Source: Pseudomonas soli (lineage in GTDB: Bacteria > Pseudomonadota > Gammaproteobacteria > Pseudomonadales > Pseudomonadaceae). From it: 64,000 bases of DNA. Under the pieces are notes generated by a model. The model saw only the letters and a program-made list of their open reading frames with translations. It had not been told where the DNA came from and ran no database searches. The translations under genes and the position numbers were made by a program. The stretch lies in NCBI RefSeq assembly GCF_900110655.1, contig NZ_FOEQ01000001.1, positions 124,001 to 188,000 of the forward strand, in the 5' to 3' direction. Shown one piece after another: positions 25,504 to 35,440 of this stretch (within the stretch, counting starts at the first letter, position 1; each line of letters opens with the position of its first letter).

Positions 25504-27345
25504 ATGATCATGCGCTGTGTGGTTGCAAGTTGCGTGTGCCTGATCCTGCCGTTTTCACTACAGGCCGCCCCCACCCACGCCCTCACCGTCTACGGTGAAG
25601 CCCCCCGCTATCCCGCGAACTTCCACCACTTCGACTACGTCAACCCTGGCGCCCCCAAGGGCGGCAGCCTGCGCCGCTCGGCCATCGAGATCGGCCAGTT
25701 CGACCATATCCTGCCCTATATCGACAAGGGCATCGGCGTCAGCCAGGTCGACGGCTGGTTATATGCGCCGCTGGCCATACGCTCGCTCGACGAGCCCTAC
25801 ACCGTCTACGGCCTGATCGCCCAGCGCCTGGAGCGCGGCCCCGACGACGCCTGGTTGCGCTTCTACCTCGACCCGCGCGCCACTTTCGCCGACGGCAATC
25901 CGGTGCGCGCCGAGGATGTGCGCTTCAGCTACGACCTGCTGATGAGCCAGGGCAGCCTCAAGTTCCGCACCCAGTTTGCCGACGTCGCCGGGGTCACCGT
26001 CGAAGGCCCGCGCCAGGTGCGCTTCGACTTCAAGCAGCCCCATGGCCGCACCCTGCCGCTGGAGCTGGCCGGCCTGCCGGTGCTGCCCGAGCATGACTGG
26101 CGCCAGCGCGACTTCGCCAACGGCGGCGGCTTCGACAAACCCGTTGGCAGCGGCCCCTATCGCATCGGCAGGATCGACAACGGCCGCAGCATCACCTTCG
26201 AGCGCGATGCGAACTGGTGGGCGCGGGACCTGCCGGTCGCACGCGGGCTGTACAACTTCGCCCGCATTAGCGTCGAATTCTTCGGCGACACCGAAGTGGC
26301 CCGCCAGGTACTCAAGGGCGGTGGCTACGACTACAACCGCGAGTACTCCGCCACCGCCTACACCCTCGGCTACAACGGCGCGGCCCTGGATGACGGGCGC
26401 CTGCGCCGTGCCCACCTGGGCCCAGCCAAGCCGCAGATCGCCCAGGGCTTCGTGTTCAACCTGGACCAGCCGCAGTTCAAGGACCGCCGCGTGCGCCAGG
26501 CCCTGGCCATGCTCTGGGATTTCGAGTGGAGCAACCGGCAGATGATGCGCAACATGTACATCCGCCAACAGAGCCTGTACGCCAACACGCCGCTGGCCGC
26601 CCGCGCCCTGCCCGACGCAGAGGAACTCAAGCTGCTCGAGCCGCTGCGCGGCCAGGTGCCGGACGAAGTGTTCAGCCAGGTGTTCAATGCGCCAGTCACC
26701 GACGGCTCCGGCATCATCCGCCAGCAGCAGTTGCAGGCGCTGGCCTTGCTGCAGGAAGCCGGCTGGCATCCCCAGGGCGATCGACTGGTCAACGCCCAGG
26801 GCCAGCCGCTGAGCTTCACCTTCCTCAATGGTCAGTCAGGCCTGGAGCGCCTGCTGCTGCCGTGGAAGCGCAACCTGGCGCAGATCGGCGTCGAGCTGAA
26901 CATCCGCAACGTCGACGCCGCCCAGTACGTCAACCGCGTGATGGCCCGCGACTATGACATGATCGTCACCGGCTACCCGGTGACCCTGTCGCCGGGCAGC
27001 GAGCAGTACAACTACTTCGGTTCCGCAGCGGCCAACGACCCCGGCTCGAACAATCTGATGGTGCTCAAGGACCCGGCGGTGGACCGCCTGCTCGACGGTC
27101 TGGTGCGCGCCAACAGCCAGGCTGACATGCTGCGTCACGCCCGCGCCCTGGACCGGGTGCTGCAATGGAACTACTACTGGATCCCCAACTACTACCCGCC
27201 TGGCAGCTCGACGGTGTGGTGGAACCGCTTCGGCCTGCCCAAGGTGCAGGCGGCCTATGACGAAGGCCTGGACACCTGGTGGGAAGTCAGCCCACGGGCA
27301 CTGACCACCCAACAGATGGCCGAGCGCCTGGGGAAAGGGCCATGA
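25504..27345 (+). CDS. yejA: YejA, periplasmic peptide-binding protein of an ABC importer
   Basis: The 613-residue SBP family 5 protein has a signal peptide ([19 protein letters not shown]). Typical segments are [18 protein letters not shown] near 35, [33 protein letters not shown] and [11 protein letters not shown] near 560. YejA binds oligopeptides for the YejBEF importer, including microcin C in E. coli. Either ATG at 25504 or 25510 could be the start; there is no strong ribosome site. It overlaps yejB by ATGA. The REP palindrome just upstream probably separates it from ppiC. Confidence 0.9.
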   Translation: MIMRCVVASCVCLILPFSLQAAPTHALTVYGEAPRYPANFHHFDYVNPGAPKGGSLRRSAIEIGQFDHILPYIDKGIGVSQVDGWLYAPLAIRSLDEPYTVYGLIAQRLERGPDDAWLRFYLDPRATFADGNPVRAEDVRFSYDLLMSQGSLKFRTQFADVAGVTVEGPRQVRFDFKQPHGRTLPLELAGLPVLPEHDWRQRDFANGGGFDKPVGSGPYRIGRIDNGRSITFERDANWWARDLPVARGLYNFARISVEFFGDTEVARQVLKGGGYDYNREYSATAYTLGYNGAALDDGRLRRAHLGPAKPQIAQGFVFNLDQPQFKDRRVRQALAMLWDFEWSNRQMMRNMYIRQQSLYANTPLAARALPDAEELKLLEPLRGQVPDEVFSQVFNAPVTDGSGIIRQQQLQALALLQEAGWHPQGDRLVNAQGQPLSFTFLNGQSGLERLLLPWKRNLAQIGVELNIRNVDAAQYVNRVMARDYDMIVTGYPVTLSPGSEQYNYFGSAAANDPGSNNLMVLKDPAVDRLLDGLVRANSQADMLRHARALDRVLQWNYYWIPNYYPPGSSTVWWNRFGLPKVQAAYDEGLDTWWEVSPRALTTQQMAERLGKGP

Positions 27346-28400
27346 CCACCTACATCCTGCGCCGCCTGCTGCTGATCATTCCCACCCTGCTGGCGATCCT
27401 GCTGGTGAACTTCGCCATCGTCCAGGCCGCGCCCGGCGGGCCGGTGGAACAGGCCGTGGCGCGCCTGCAGGGTATCGGCGGCGGCGCGCCTGGTGCACGG
27501 GTCGAGGCGGTGCAAGGCGGGTCCCGCGCCACCCGTGGCCTGGACCCCAAGCTGATCGAGGAGATCAAGCGCCAGTACGGCTTCGACAAGTCCGCGCCCG
27601 AACGCCTGTGGCTGATGCTCGGACAGTACGCCCGATTGGACTTCGGGCAGAGTTTCTTCCGCGGCGCCAAAGTCACCGACCTGATCGTGCAGAAACTGCC
27701 GGTGACCCTGTCGCTGGGCTTCTGGGCCACGCTGATCACCTACCTGGTGTCGATCCCGCTGGGCATCCGCAAGGCGGTACGCCATGGCAGCCGCTTTGAT
27801 GCCTGGAGCAGCGCGCTGATCGTGATCGGCTACGCCTTGCCATCGTTCCTGTTCGCCCTGCTGCTGATCGTGCTGTTCGCTGGCGGTACCTCACTCAACT
27901 GGTTCCCGGTGCGCGGCCTGGTCTCCGACGATTTCGACCAGCTCAGCCTGCTGGGCAAGGTCGCCGACTACTTCTGGCACCTGGTGCTGCCGGTCGGCGC
28001 CCTGGTGATCGGCGGCTTCGCTACCCTGACCCTGCTGACCAAGAACGCCTTCCTCGACGAGATCGCGCGCCAGTACGTGGTCACCGCCCGGGCCAAGGGC
28101 CTGAGCGAACGGCGCGTGTTATACGGCCATGTGCTGCGCAACGCCATGTTGCTGGTGGTGGCTGGGCTACCCCAGGCGCTGATCACGGTGTTCTTCGCGG
28201 GCTCCCTGCTGATCGAGGTGATCTTCTCCCTCGATGGCCTCGGGCGTATGAGCTACGAGGCAGCGGTGTCGCGGGACTACCCGGTGGTGTTTGGCACCCT
28301 GTTCATCTTTACCCTGGCCGGGCTGTTGATCCGCCTGCTGGGCGACCTGTGCTACACGGTGCTCGACCCGCGCATCGACTTCGACGCGAGGGGCCACTGA
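27342..28400 (+). CDS. yejB: YejB, inner-membrane permease of a peptide ABC importer
   Basis: The 352-residue product has six hydrophobic segments and the DppB-type permease fold. The first segment is [27 protein letters not shown]; the EAA loop region reads [34 protein letters not shown], which contacts the ATPase. The long loop after the first segment ([17 protein letters not shown]) is a feature of YejB. ATGA overlaps join it to both neighbours, showing a single transcript. Confidence 0.92.
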   Translation: MTTYILRRLLLIIPTLLAILLVNFAIVQAAPGGPVEQAVARLQGIGGGAPGARVEAVQGGSRATRGLDPKLIEEIKRQYGFDKSAPERLWLMLGQYARLDFGQSFFRGAKVTDLIVQKLPVTLSLGFWATLITYLVSIPLGIRKAVRHGSRFDAWSSALIVIGYALPSFLFALLLIVLFAGGTSLNWFPVRGLVSDDFDQLSLLGKVADYFWHLVLPVGALVIGGFATLTLLTKNAFLDEIARQYVVTARAKGLSERRVLYGHVLRNAMLLVVAGLPQALITVFFAGSLLIEVIFSLDGLGRMSYEAAVSRDYPVVFGTLFIFTLAGLLIRLLGDLCYTVLDPRIDFDARGH

Positions 28401-29416
28401 TGTTCTCGCCCATCGCCCGGCGCCGGCTGCGCCGCTTTCGCGACAACCGCCGCGGCTGGATCTCGCTGTGGCTGTTCGCCGGGCTGTTGCTGCTGAGCCT
28501 GGGGGCGGAGCTGGTGGCCAATGACAAGCCCTTGCTGCTCGGCTACCAGGGCGAGCTGTACACCCCGGCGCTCAAGCGCTACACCGAGCAGCAGTTCGGC
28601 GGGCAACTGCCGTTCCAGCCCGACTACCGCAGCCAATACGTGCGTCAGCTGATCGAGGGCCAGGGCGGCTGGATGCTCTTCGCGCCGATCCCGTTCAGCG
28701 CCGACACGCCCAACTACGACCTGCAGGTGCCCACCCCCAGCCCGCCCAGCACGAGCAACTGGCTGGGTACCGACGACCAGGGCCGCGACGTGCTGGCGCG
28801 GGTGCTGTACGGCACGCGGGTCTCGCTGCTGTTCGCTTTCGCCCTGACCCTGCTCAGCGTGCTGATCGGCGTCACGGCCGGCGCCCTGCAGGGCTACCAC
28901 GGCGGCTGGGTCGACCTGCTCGGCCAGCGCCTGCTGGAGGTGTGGTCGGGGTTGCCGGTGCTGTACCTGCTGATCATCCTGTCAGGGTTCGTCGAGCCGG
29001 ATTTCTGGTGGTTGCTGGGGATCATGGCGCTGTTCTCCTGGCTGACCCTGGTGGATGTGGTACGCGCCGAGTTCCTGCGTGGGCGCAACCTGGAATACGT
29101 CAAGGCCGCTCGCGCACTGGGGCTTTCCGATACCCAGGTGATGCTGCGGCATATCCTGCCCAACGCCCTCAACGCGACCCTGACCTACGTGCCGTTCATG
29201 CTCACCGGGGCGATCACCACCCTGACCGCGCTGGACTTCCTCGGCTTCGGCATGCCCGCCGGCAGCGCCTCGCTGGGCGAGCTGGTGACCCAGGGCAAGC
29301 AGCACCTCGAGGCGCCGTGGCTAGGTTTCACCGCATTCTTTGCCCTGGCGCTGATCCTGTCGTTGCTGGTATTCATCGGCGATGCGCTGCGCGAGGCGTT
29401 CGACCCGCGCAGGTGA
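28400..29416 (+). CDS. yejE: YejE, second inner-membrane permease of the peptide importer
   Basis: The 338-residue DppC-type permease starts [20 protein letters not shown], the usual Arg-rich cytoplasmic N-terminus. GTDDQGRDVLARVLYGTRVSL and the EAA loop (EYVKAARALGLSDTQVMLRHILPNA) are clear. The TGATG overlap with yejB fixes the start at 28400 rather than upstream. In most genomes yejF, encoding the double ATPase, follows at once; here a REP pair and a sigma-54 regulator follow instead. Confidence 0.92.
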   Translation: MFSPIARRRLRRFRDNRRGWISLWLFAGLLLLSLGAELVANDKPLLLGYQGELYTPALKRYTEQQFGGQLPFQPDYRSQYVRQLIEGQGGWMLFAPIPFSADTPNYDLQVPTPSPPSTSNWLGTDDQGRDVLARVLYGTRVSLLFAFALTLLSVLIGVTAGALQGYHGGWVDLLGQRLLEVWSGLPVLYLLIILSGFVEPDFWWLLGIMALFSWLTLVDVVRAEFLRGRNLEYVKAARALGLSDTQVMLRHILPNALNATLTYVPFMLTGAITTLTALDFLGFGMPAGSASLGELVTQGKQHLEAPWLGFTAFFALALILSLLVFIGDALREAFDPRR

Positions 29417-29427
29417 TCGCTTGTACC

Positions 29428-29500
29428 GGCCTCATCGCCGGCAAGCCGGCTCCCACAGGGTTCGCGCTATCTCTGGAGCCGGCTTGCCGGCGATGAGGCC
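29428..29500. repeat. Inverted pair of REP elements
   Basis: Two 26-base arms (29428-29453 and 29475-29500) are perfect inverted copies, each with the P. putida REP core GCCGGCAAGCCGGCTCC, around a 21-base loop. They end 25 bp before the regulator gene and can act as the terminator of yejABE. Confidence 0.85.
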
Positions 29501-29525
29501 TTCACGTCCAACCCAAGGCCAATAC

Positions 29526-30911
29526 ATGCACGACAACCTCAAGGACTACCCCCAGGTTCGCCAACTGGCCATACGCTCGCTGTTCGAGATCATCGAGCAG
29601 TCCAGCGAAGGCACGGTGATCGTCGACCGCCAGGCGCGCATCGTCTGGATGAACGAGCGCTATGCCCGCCGCTTCGGCCTGGAGGACGCCGCCAGCGCCA
29701 TCGGCAAACCGTGCGAGACGGTGATCCCCGGTAGCCTGATGCGCGAGGTGGTGAGCAACGGCAAGCCGATCCTGCTGGACATGCTCGACACGCCGAACGA
29801 ACCGCTGGTGGTGATGCGCCTGCCGATCCACGACGACCAGGGCGCGCTGATCGGCGCCATCGGCTTCGCCCTGTTCGACGAGCTGCGCAGCCTGTCGCCG
29901 CTGCTCAAGCGCTACGCCAGCATGCAGCAGGAGCTGGCCTCGACCCGCTCGCAGCTGCGCGCGCGCCAGGCCCGCTACAGCTTCGCCCAGTTCGTCGGCA
30001 GCAGCCCCGCCTGCCTCGAGGCCAAGCGCCGCGCCCGGCGTGGGGCCGGCAGCGACTCGCCGGTACTGTTGCTGGGCGAGACCGGCACCGGCAAGGAACT
30101 GCTGGCCCATGCCATCCATGCCGCCTCGGCCCGCGCGCACAAGGCCTTTGTCAGCATCAACAGCGCGGCGATCCCCGAAGCGTTGCTCGAAGCCGAGTTC
30201 TTCGGCACCGCCCCAGGCGCCTTCACCGGCGCCGACCGCAAGGGGCGCAGCGGCAAGCTGCAACTGGCCGAGGGTGGCACGCTGTTCCTCGACGAGATCG
30301 GCGACATGCCGCTGACCCTGCAAAGCAAGCTGTTGCGCGTGCTGCAGGAAAAGGAATACGAGCCGGTGGGCAGCAACCAGATGCTGCGCAGCGACGTGCG
30401 GATCATCGCCGCTACCTCCATCGACCTGCAGGCGGCCATGGCCCGGGGTGCGTTCCGCGCCGACCTGTACTACCGGCTGAACGTGCTGCCGGTGCAGGTG
30501 CCGCCGCTGCGCGAACGCCTGGAGGACCTGCCGGCGCTGTGCGAGGCGATCCTCGCCGAATTGGGCAGCCAGTACGAGCTGGAGGCCGAGGCCCAAGCGT
30601 TGTTGCGGCGCCATGCCTGGCCAGGGAATATCCGTGAGCTGCGCAACGTGCTGGAGCGGGCGACCCTGCTGGCGGACCAGCCGCGACTGGGCGTGCATGA
30701 CCTGGCGAACGCACTGGGGCCGTTGAGCCCGGTGGCATTGGCCGCGCCAGCGCTGGATTACCGCCAGGCATGTGCCCAGTTCGAGCGAGGATTGATTGTC
30801 GATGCCTTGGCGCGCAGCGCCGGAAATGTGCCGGAGGCGGCGCAGGCATTGGGCCTGGGACGGTCGACGCTGTACAAGAAAATGGCGGCGCTGGAAATCG
30901 AGTCTCAATAA
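29526..30911 (+). CDS. Sigma-54-dependent enhancer-binding regulator with PAS domain
   Basis: A 461-residue protein in three parts. Residues about 15-120 form a PAS-like sensor (GTVIVDRQARIVWMNERYARRFG). Residues about 150-385 are the AAA+ sigma-54 activator domain with Walker A GETGTGKE, the sigma-54-contact loop GAFTGA and Walker B LFLDEIGD, followed by R-finger segments. The C-terminus is a Fis-type helix-turn-helix (VPEAAQALGLGRSTLYKKM). The ligand is not shown by the sequence. The downstream ketone-body operon has a sigma-54 promoter and three dyad sites, so this is its likely activator; the first dyad covers the stop codon of this gene. Confidence 0.9.
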   Translation: MHDNLKDYPQVRQLAIRSLFEIIEQSSEGTVIVDRQARIVWMNERYARRFGLEDAASAIGKPCETVIPGSLMREVVSNGKPILLDMLDTPNEPLVVMRLPIHDDQGALIGAIGFALFDELRSLSPLLKRYASMQQELASTRSQLRARQARYSFAQFVGSSPACLEAKRRARRGAGSDSPVLLLGETGTGKELLAHAIHAASARAHKAFVSINSAAIPEALLEAEFFGTAPGAFTGADRKGRSGKLQLAEGGTLFLDEIGDMPLTLQSKLLRVLQEKEYEPVGSNQMLRSDVRIIAATSIDLQAAMARGAFRADLYYRLNVLPVQVPPLRERLEDLPALCEAILAELGSQYELEAEAQALLRRHAWPGNIRELRNVLERATLLADQPRLGVHDLANALGPLSPVALAAPALDYRQACAQFERGLIVDALARSAGNVPEAAQALGLGRSTLYKKMAALEIESQ

Positions 30912-31062
30912 AGAGATCACTACCTCTAAATTGAGACTATTGTGAGGGCTGCGCCCTCGATCGCCGGCGAGCCGGCTCCCACAGGGGCGTACCGCGATCA
31001 ACTGTGAGAGCCGGCTTGCCGGCAATGGGCCGCGGCGCGCGCCCACTTTCTCAAATCAGAGA
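30903..31062 (+). promoter_or_regulatory. Three dyad sites, probable upstream activator sites of the ketone-body operon
   Basis: Three copies of YCTC-N6-GAGA are present: TCTCAATAAAGAGA (30903-30916), CCTCTAAATTGAGA (30923-30936) and TCTCAAATCAGAGA (31049-31062). The first two centres are 20 bp apart (two helical turns); the third lies about 60 bp before the -24 element. Position between an enhancer-binding regulator gene and a sigma-54 promoter makes them its likely binding sites. Confidence 0.6.
30961..31024. repeat. Inverted pair of REP elements, imperfect
   Basis: TCGCCGGCGAGCCGGCTCCC (from 30961) and a nearly inverted copy, GAGCCGGCTTGCCGGCAA (about 31008-31025), lie between the second and third dyad sites. 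They form a mosaic REP pair of the P. putida kind. Confidence 0.75.
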
Positions 31063-31114
31063 CACTGAGCTTCAGGGAAATAATAAAACACAATAAATTC
31101 AATGACTTAGTAAC

Positions 31115-31131
31115 TTGGCACGATTTCCGCT
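31115..31131 (+). promoter_or_regulatory. Sigma-54 promoter of gntP-hbdH-acetoacetyl-CoA synthetase
   Basis: TTGGCACGATTTCCGCT matches TTGGCACG-N4-TTGCT, with GG (31117-31118) and GC (31129-31130) 12 positions apart. The -24 half is perfect; the -12 half has CCGCT for TTGCT. Start of transcription is expected near 31142, 35 bases before the permease ATG. Confidence 0.75.
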
Positions 31132-31176
31132 ATCTGCATTCCAACCATAAAAACAACAGTTGGAGATCCCCTTAGG

Positions 31177-32568
31177 ATGACCGTGCTCATCGCCCTGGCC
31201 GCCCTGGCCCTGCTGATGCTCGCTGCATACCGCGGCTACAGCGTGATCCTCTTCGCGCCCATCGCCGCCCTCGGCGCGGTGCTGCTCACCGACCCCGCCG
31301 CCGTGGCCCCGGCCTTCACCGGGGTGTTCATGGAGAAAATGGTCGGCTTCATCAAGCTCTACTTCCCGGTGTTCCTGCTAGGCGCGGTGTTCGGCAAGCT
31401 GATCGAGCTGTCGGGCTTCTCGCGCTCGATCGTCGCCGCCGCCATCCGCCTGCTCGGCACCCGCCAGGCCATGCTGGTGATCGTGCTGGTCTGCGCCCTG
31501 CTCACCTACGGCGGTGTGTCGCTGTTCGTTGTGGTGTTCGCGGTATACCCATTCGCCGCCGAGATGTTCCGCCAGAGCGACATCCCCAAGCGGCTGATCC
31601 CGGCGACCATCGCCCTGGGCGCGTTCTCCTTCACCATGGACGCCCTGCCCGGCACTCCGCAGATCCAGAACATCATCCCCAGCACATTCTTCAACACCAC
31701 CGCCTGGGCCGCGCCCTGGCTGGGCCTGACCGGCACATTGTTCGTGTTCAGCGCCGGCATGCTCTACCTGCAACGCCAGCGCAACAAGGCCCAGCGCAAG
31801 GGCGAAGGCTATGGCAGCAACCTGCGCAACGAACCGGAGACCGCCGACGACATCGCCCTGCCCAATCCCTGGCTGGCCCTGGCGCCGCTGCTTCTGGTAG
31901 GCGTGATGAACCTGCTGTTCACCCACTGGATCCCGCATTGGTACGGCACCAGCCACACCCTGCAACTGCCGGGCATGGCCGCGCCGGTGCAGAGCGACGT
32001 GGCCAAGCTCACGGCGATCTGGGCGGTGCAGGCGGCGTTGCTGGTGGGCATCCTGATGGTGCTGGTGTGCGCCTTCGGCACCATTCGCCAGCGCCTGGCC
32101 GAAGGCACCAAGAGCGCGGTGAGCGGCGCCTTGCTGGCAGCGATGAACACGGCCTCGGAATACGGCTTCGGCGCCGTGATCGCCTCGCTGCCTGGTTTCC
32201 TGGTACTGGCCGACGCCCTGCGCGGCATCCCCAACCCGCTGGTCAACGAAGCCATCACCGTCACCCTGCTTGCCGGCATCACCGGCTCCGCCTCCGGCGG
32301 CATGAGCATCGCCCTGGCAGCCATGAGCGACAGTTTCATCGCCGCCGCCAACGCCGCCAACATCCCGCTGGAGGTGCTGCACCGGGTCGCCGCCATGGCC
32401 AGCGGCGGCATGGACACCCTGCCGCACAACGGCGCGGTGATCACCTTGCTGGCGGTCACCGGGTTGACCCACCGCGAAGCCTACAAGGACATTTTCGGTA
32501 TTACCCTGATCAAGACCCTGGCCGTGTTCGTGGTCATCGCCACGTTCTACGCCACCGGCATCGTATGA
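31177..32568 (+). CDS. GntP-family permease, probably for 3-hydroxybutyrate
   Basis: The 463-residue inner-membrane transporter has about 12 hydrophobic segments. GntP-family stretches include AYRGYSVILFAPIAALGAVLLTDP, LPGTPQIQNIIPSTFFNTTAWAAPWLG and ITGSASGGMSIALAAMSDSF. The family takes up gluconate and related organic acids. Position before hbdH and acetoacetyl-CoA synthetase points to 3-hydroxybutyrate (or another short hydroxy acid) as substrate. GGAGATCCCCTTAGG lies before the ATG. It is 11 bp from hbdH with an AAGGAGA site between. Confidence 0.88.
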   Translation: MTVLIALAALALLMLAAYRGYSVILFAPIAALGAVLLTDPAAVAPAFTGVFMEKMVGFIKLYFPVFLLGAVFGKLIELSGFSRSIVAAAIRLLGTRQAMLVIVLVCALLTYGGVSLFVVVFAVYPFAAEMFRQSDIPKRLIPATIALGAFSFTMDALPGTPQIQNIIPSTFFNTTAWAAPWLGLTGTLFVFSAGMLYLQRQRNKAQRKGEGYGSNLRNEPETADDIALPNPWLALAPLLLVGVMNLLFTHWIPHWYGTSHTLQLPGMAAPVQSDVAKLTAIWAVQAALLVGILMVLVCAFGTIRQRLAEGTKSAVSGALLAAMNTASEYGFGAVIASLPGFLVLADALRGIPNPLVNEAITVTLLAGITGSASGGMSIALAAMSDSFIAAANAANIPLEVLHRVAAMASGGMDTLPHNGAVITLLAVTGLTHREAYKDIFGITLIKTLAVFVVIATFYATGIV

Positions 32569-32579
32569 AGGAGAAAGGC

Positions 32580-33350
32580 ATGACGCTCAAAGGCAAGACC
32601 GCACTGGTCACCGGTTCCACCAGCGGCATCGGCTTGGGAATAGCCCAAGTGCTGGCCGAGGCCGGCGCCGATATCCTGCTCAACGGTTTCGGCGACCCGG
32701 CCGCGGCCATCGCCGAGATCAGGCGGTTCGGGGTCAAGGTCGCCCATCATCCGGCCGATCTGTCCGACGTCGCACAAATCGAGCAAATGTTCGCCCTGGC
32801 CGAGCGCGAGTTCGGCGCGGTCGACATCCTCGTCAACAATGCCGGCATCCAGCATGTGGCACCGGTCGAGCAGTTTCCGGTGGAGGCCTGGGACAAGATC
32901 ATCGCCCTGAACCTCTCGGCGGTGTTCCATGGCAGCCGCCTGGTGTTGCCAGGCATGCGCGCGCGCGGCTGGGGGCGGATCGTCAATATCGCCTCGGTGC
33001 ACGGCCTGGTCGGTTCCACCGGCAAGGCCGCCTACGTGGCCGCCAAGCATGGCGTGGTCGGCCTGACCAAGGTGATCGGCCTGGAGACCGCCACCAGCAA
33101 CGTCACCTGCAACGCCATCTGCCCGGGGTGGGTACTGACGCCGCTGGTGCAGAAGCAGATTGACGACCGCGCCGCCGGCGGTGGCGATGCACAGCAGGCG
33201 CAACACGACCTGCTGGCCGAGAAGCAGCCCTCCCTCGCCTTCGTCACCCCTCGCCACCTCGGCGAACTGGTGCTGTTCCTGTGCAGCGAGGCCGGCAGCC
33301 AGGTCCGTGGCGCCGCCTGGAACGTCGATGGCGGTTGGCTCGCCCAGTAA
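32580..33350 (+). CDS. hbdH: 3-hydroxybutyrate dehydrogenase, short-chain dehydrogenase
   Basis: The 256-residue SDR enzyme oxidises D-3-hydroxybutyrate to acetoacetate with NAD+. The nucleotide motif TGSTSGIGLGIA is at residues 11-22, NNAG near 87, and the catalytic Ser-Tyr-Lys in NIASVHG and AYVAAKHG (about 139-156). The long loop GWVLTPLVQKQIDDRAA matches bacterial 3-hydroxybutyrate dehydrogenases. AAGGAGAAAGGC before ATG 32580 fixes the start. Its product is the substrate of the synthetase encoded next. Confidence 0.92.
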   Translation: MTLKGKTALVTGSTSGIGLGIAQVLAEAGADILLNGFGDPAAAIAEIRRFGVKVAHHPADLSDVAQIEQMFALAEREFGAVDILVNNAGIQHVAPVEQFPVEAWDKIIALNLSAVFHGSRLVLPGMRARGWGRIVNIASVHGLVGSTGKAAYVAAKHGVVGLTKVIGLETATSNVTCNAICPGWVLTPLVQKQIDDRAAGGGDAQQAQHDLLAEKQPSLAFVTPRHLGELVLFLCSEAGSQVRGAAWNVDGGWLAQ

Positions 33351-33438
33351 AGGCTAGAGTGGAACAAGACAAGCCCGTTCCTGTAGCGGAGCGGGCTCGC
33401 ACCGCGACAAGACTCTCAGCCCTGACCGAGACTTCCGC

Positions 33439-35388
33439 ATGAACGACGTACTCTGGCGCCCCACCACCACCCAGATCGAAGCCAGCCGGATGGACGCCTT
33501 CCGTCGTCGCGTCAACCGGCGTTTCAACCTTCAGCTCGACGACTACGCCGCCCTGCACCGCTGGAGCATCGAGCAGCGCCCGCAGTTCTGGCAGACCCTC
33601 GCCGAGTACTTCCATGTGCAGTGGCACACGCCGCCATCGAGCATCCTCGAGGAAGGCGAACACATGGCCGACGCGCGCTGGTTCCGCGGCGCCACCCTGA
33701 ATTTCGCCGAACACCTGCTGCAGCGCCGCGATGACCGTCCGGCCGTGGTGGCCGTGCGCGAGGACGGCGGCCGCCACAGCCTCACCCACAATCAACTGGC
33801 CGCGCAGGTCGCCGGCTTGCAGCAGGCTTTTCGCCAGGCCGGCATCGCGCCGGGCGATCGTATCGCCGCGGTCATGCCCAACACCTGGGAAACCCTGGTG
33901 GCCATGCTCGCCGCCACCAGCCTCGGCGCGGTCTGGTCCAGCTGCTCGCCGGACTTTGGCAGCCACGGCATCATCGACCGCTTCGGCCAGATCGCCCCTC
34001 GGCTGCTGGTGGTTTGCGCCGGTTATCAATATGCCGGCAAGGTCATCGACCAGGTGGAGAAGATCAACCAGGTCGTGGCCCAGCTACCGAGCATCGAGCA
34101 GTTGCTGGTGGTGCCGCATACCCGGCCGCAGACCCGCGCCGATGAGTTCACCGGCAAGCCGACGACCCTGTGGGCCGATTACTTTACGCCCGGCGGGACG
34201 CCGACCTTCACCGCGCAGCCCTTCGATCATCCGCTGTATATCCTGTATTCCAGCGGCACCACCGGCGTGCCCAAGTGCATCGTCCACCGCGCTGGCGGCG
34301 TGCTGTTGCAGCACCTCAAGGAACACGGCCTGCACAACGACCTCAAGGCCGACGATGTGCTGTTCTACTACACCACCTGTGGCTGGATGATGTGGAACTG
34401 GCTGGCCAGCGGACTGGCGGTCGGCGCTACCCTGGTGCTGTATGACGGCTCGCCGCTTCACCCCGGGCCCGAGCGTTTGCTCGACCTGATCGATGCCGAA
34501 GGCATCCGCGCCTTCGGCACCAGCCCCAAGTACCTCGCCGCCCTGGAGCAGGCCGCTGTGGAGCCGGCGAAATCCCATGGCCTGGGCAGCCTGCGCCTGA
34601 TCCTCTGCACCGGCTCGCCGTTGTCGCCCCACAGCTACGACTATGTCTACGCCAAGATAAAGGCCGACGTGTGCCTGGCCTCGATGTCCGGTGGCACCGA
34701 TATCGTCGCCTGCTTCGTGGCCGGCAACCCGCTGCTGCCGGTGCGTCGTGGCGAGATCTCCGGCAAGGGCCTGGGCATGGCGGTGGAAGTCTGGGATGAA
34801 CAACGCCAGCCGGTCAGCGGCGCGAAAGGCGAGCTGGTCTGCATCCATCCCTTCCCCTCGATGCCGCTCGGCTTCTGGGGCGACGCTGACGGCCAGCGCT
34901 ACCGTGACGCCTACTTCAGCCAGTTCGAAGGTGTCTGGTGCCAGGGCGACTACGCCGAGCAGGTGCCTGGCAGCGGGCTGATCATCCATGGCCGCTCCGA
35001 CGCCGTGCTCAATCCCGGCGGCGTGCGTATCGGCACCGCCGAAATCTACCGCCAGGTGGAAAAGGTCGAGGAGGTACTGGAGAGCGTGGCCATCGGCCAG
35101 GACTGGAATAACGATGTGCGCGTGGTGCTGTTCGTGCGCCTGCGCGACGGTCTGCAGCTCGACGAGGCGCTCAGCCTGCATATCCGCCAGGTTATTCGCC
35201 AGTTCACCACGCCGCGCCATGTGCCGGCGGTGATCGTCCAGGTCAGCGACATCCCGCGCACCCTCAGCGGCAAGCTGGTGGAGCTGGCGATCCGCGACGT
35301 GGTGCATGGCCGGCCGGTGAAGAACACCGACGCGCTGGCCAACCCCGAGGCGCTGGAGCAGTTCCGCGACCGCCCGGCGTTACGCTGA
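33439..35388 (+). CDS. Acetoacetyl-CoA synthetase
   Basis: The 649-residue adenylate-forming ligase joins acetoacetate to CoA with ATP. The N-terminal WRPTTTQIEASRMDAFRR, the AMP motif YILYSSGTTGVPKCIVH near 266, TTCGWMMWNW near 314, ASMSGGTDIVACF near 415, GRSDAVLNPGGVRIGTAEIYRQVE and the C-terminal RTLSGKLVE with the catalytic Lys are all present. Together with the permease and hbdH it completes entry of 3-hydroxybutyrate into central metabolism. The 88-bp gap after hbdH holds half of a REP-like element (33376-33402). Confidence 0.92.
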   Translation: MNDVLWRPTTTQIEASRMDAFRRRVNRRFNLQLDDYAALHRWSIEQRPQFWQTLAEYFHVQWHTPPSSILEEGEHMADARWFRGATLNFAEHLLQRRDDRPAVVAVREDGGRHSLTHNQLAAQVAGLQQAFRQAGIAPGDRIAAVMPNTWETLVAMLAATSLGAVWSSCSPDFGSHGIIDRFGQIAPRLLVVCAGYQYAGKVIDQVEKINQVVAQLPSIEQLLVVPHTRPQTRADEFTGKPTTLWADYFTPGGTPTFTAQPFDHPLYILYSSGTTGVPKCIVHRAGGVLLQHLKEHGLHNDLKADDVLFYYTTCGWMMWNWLASGLAVGATLVLYDGSPLHPGPERLLDLIDAEGIRAFGTSPKYLAALEQAAVEPAKSHGLGSLRLILCTGSPLSPHSYDYVYAKIKADVCLASMSGGTDIVACFVAGNPLLPVRRGEISGKGLGMAVEVWDEQRQPVSGAKGELVCIHPFPSMPLGFWGDADGQRYRDAYFSQFEGVWCQGDYAEQVPGSGLIIHGRSDAVLNPGGVRIGTAEIYRQVEKVEEVLESVAIGQDWNNDVRVVLFVRLRDGLQLDEALSLHIRQVIRQFTTPRHVPAVIVQVSDIPRTLSGKLVELAIRDVVHGRPVKNTDALANPEALEQFRDRPALR

Positions 35389-35440
35389 GGGCGACATCAG
35401 GCATAATGTCGCCCTTTTGCCCCGAAGCACAGGTAACCCG

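Noticed and set aside
29401..31030. CRISPR-like repeated palindromes
   Set aside because: They are REP elements in inverted pairs between genes; there is no regular repeat-spacer array.
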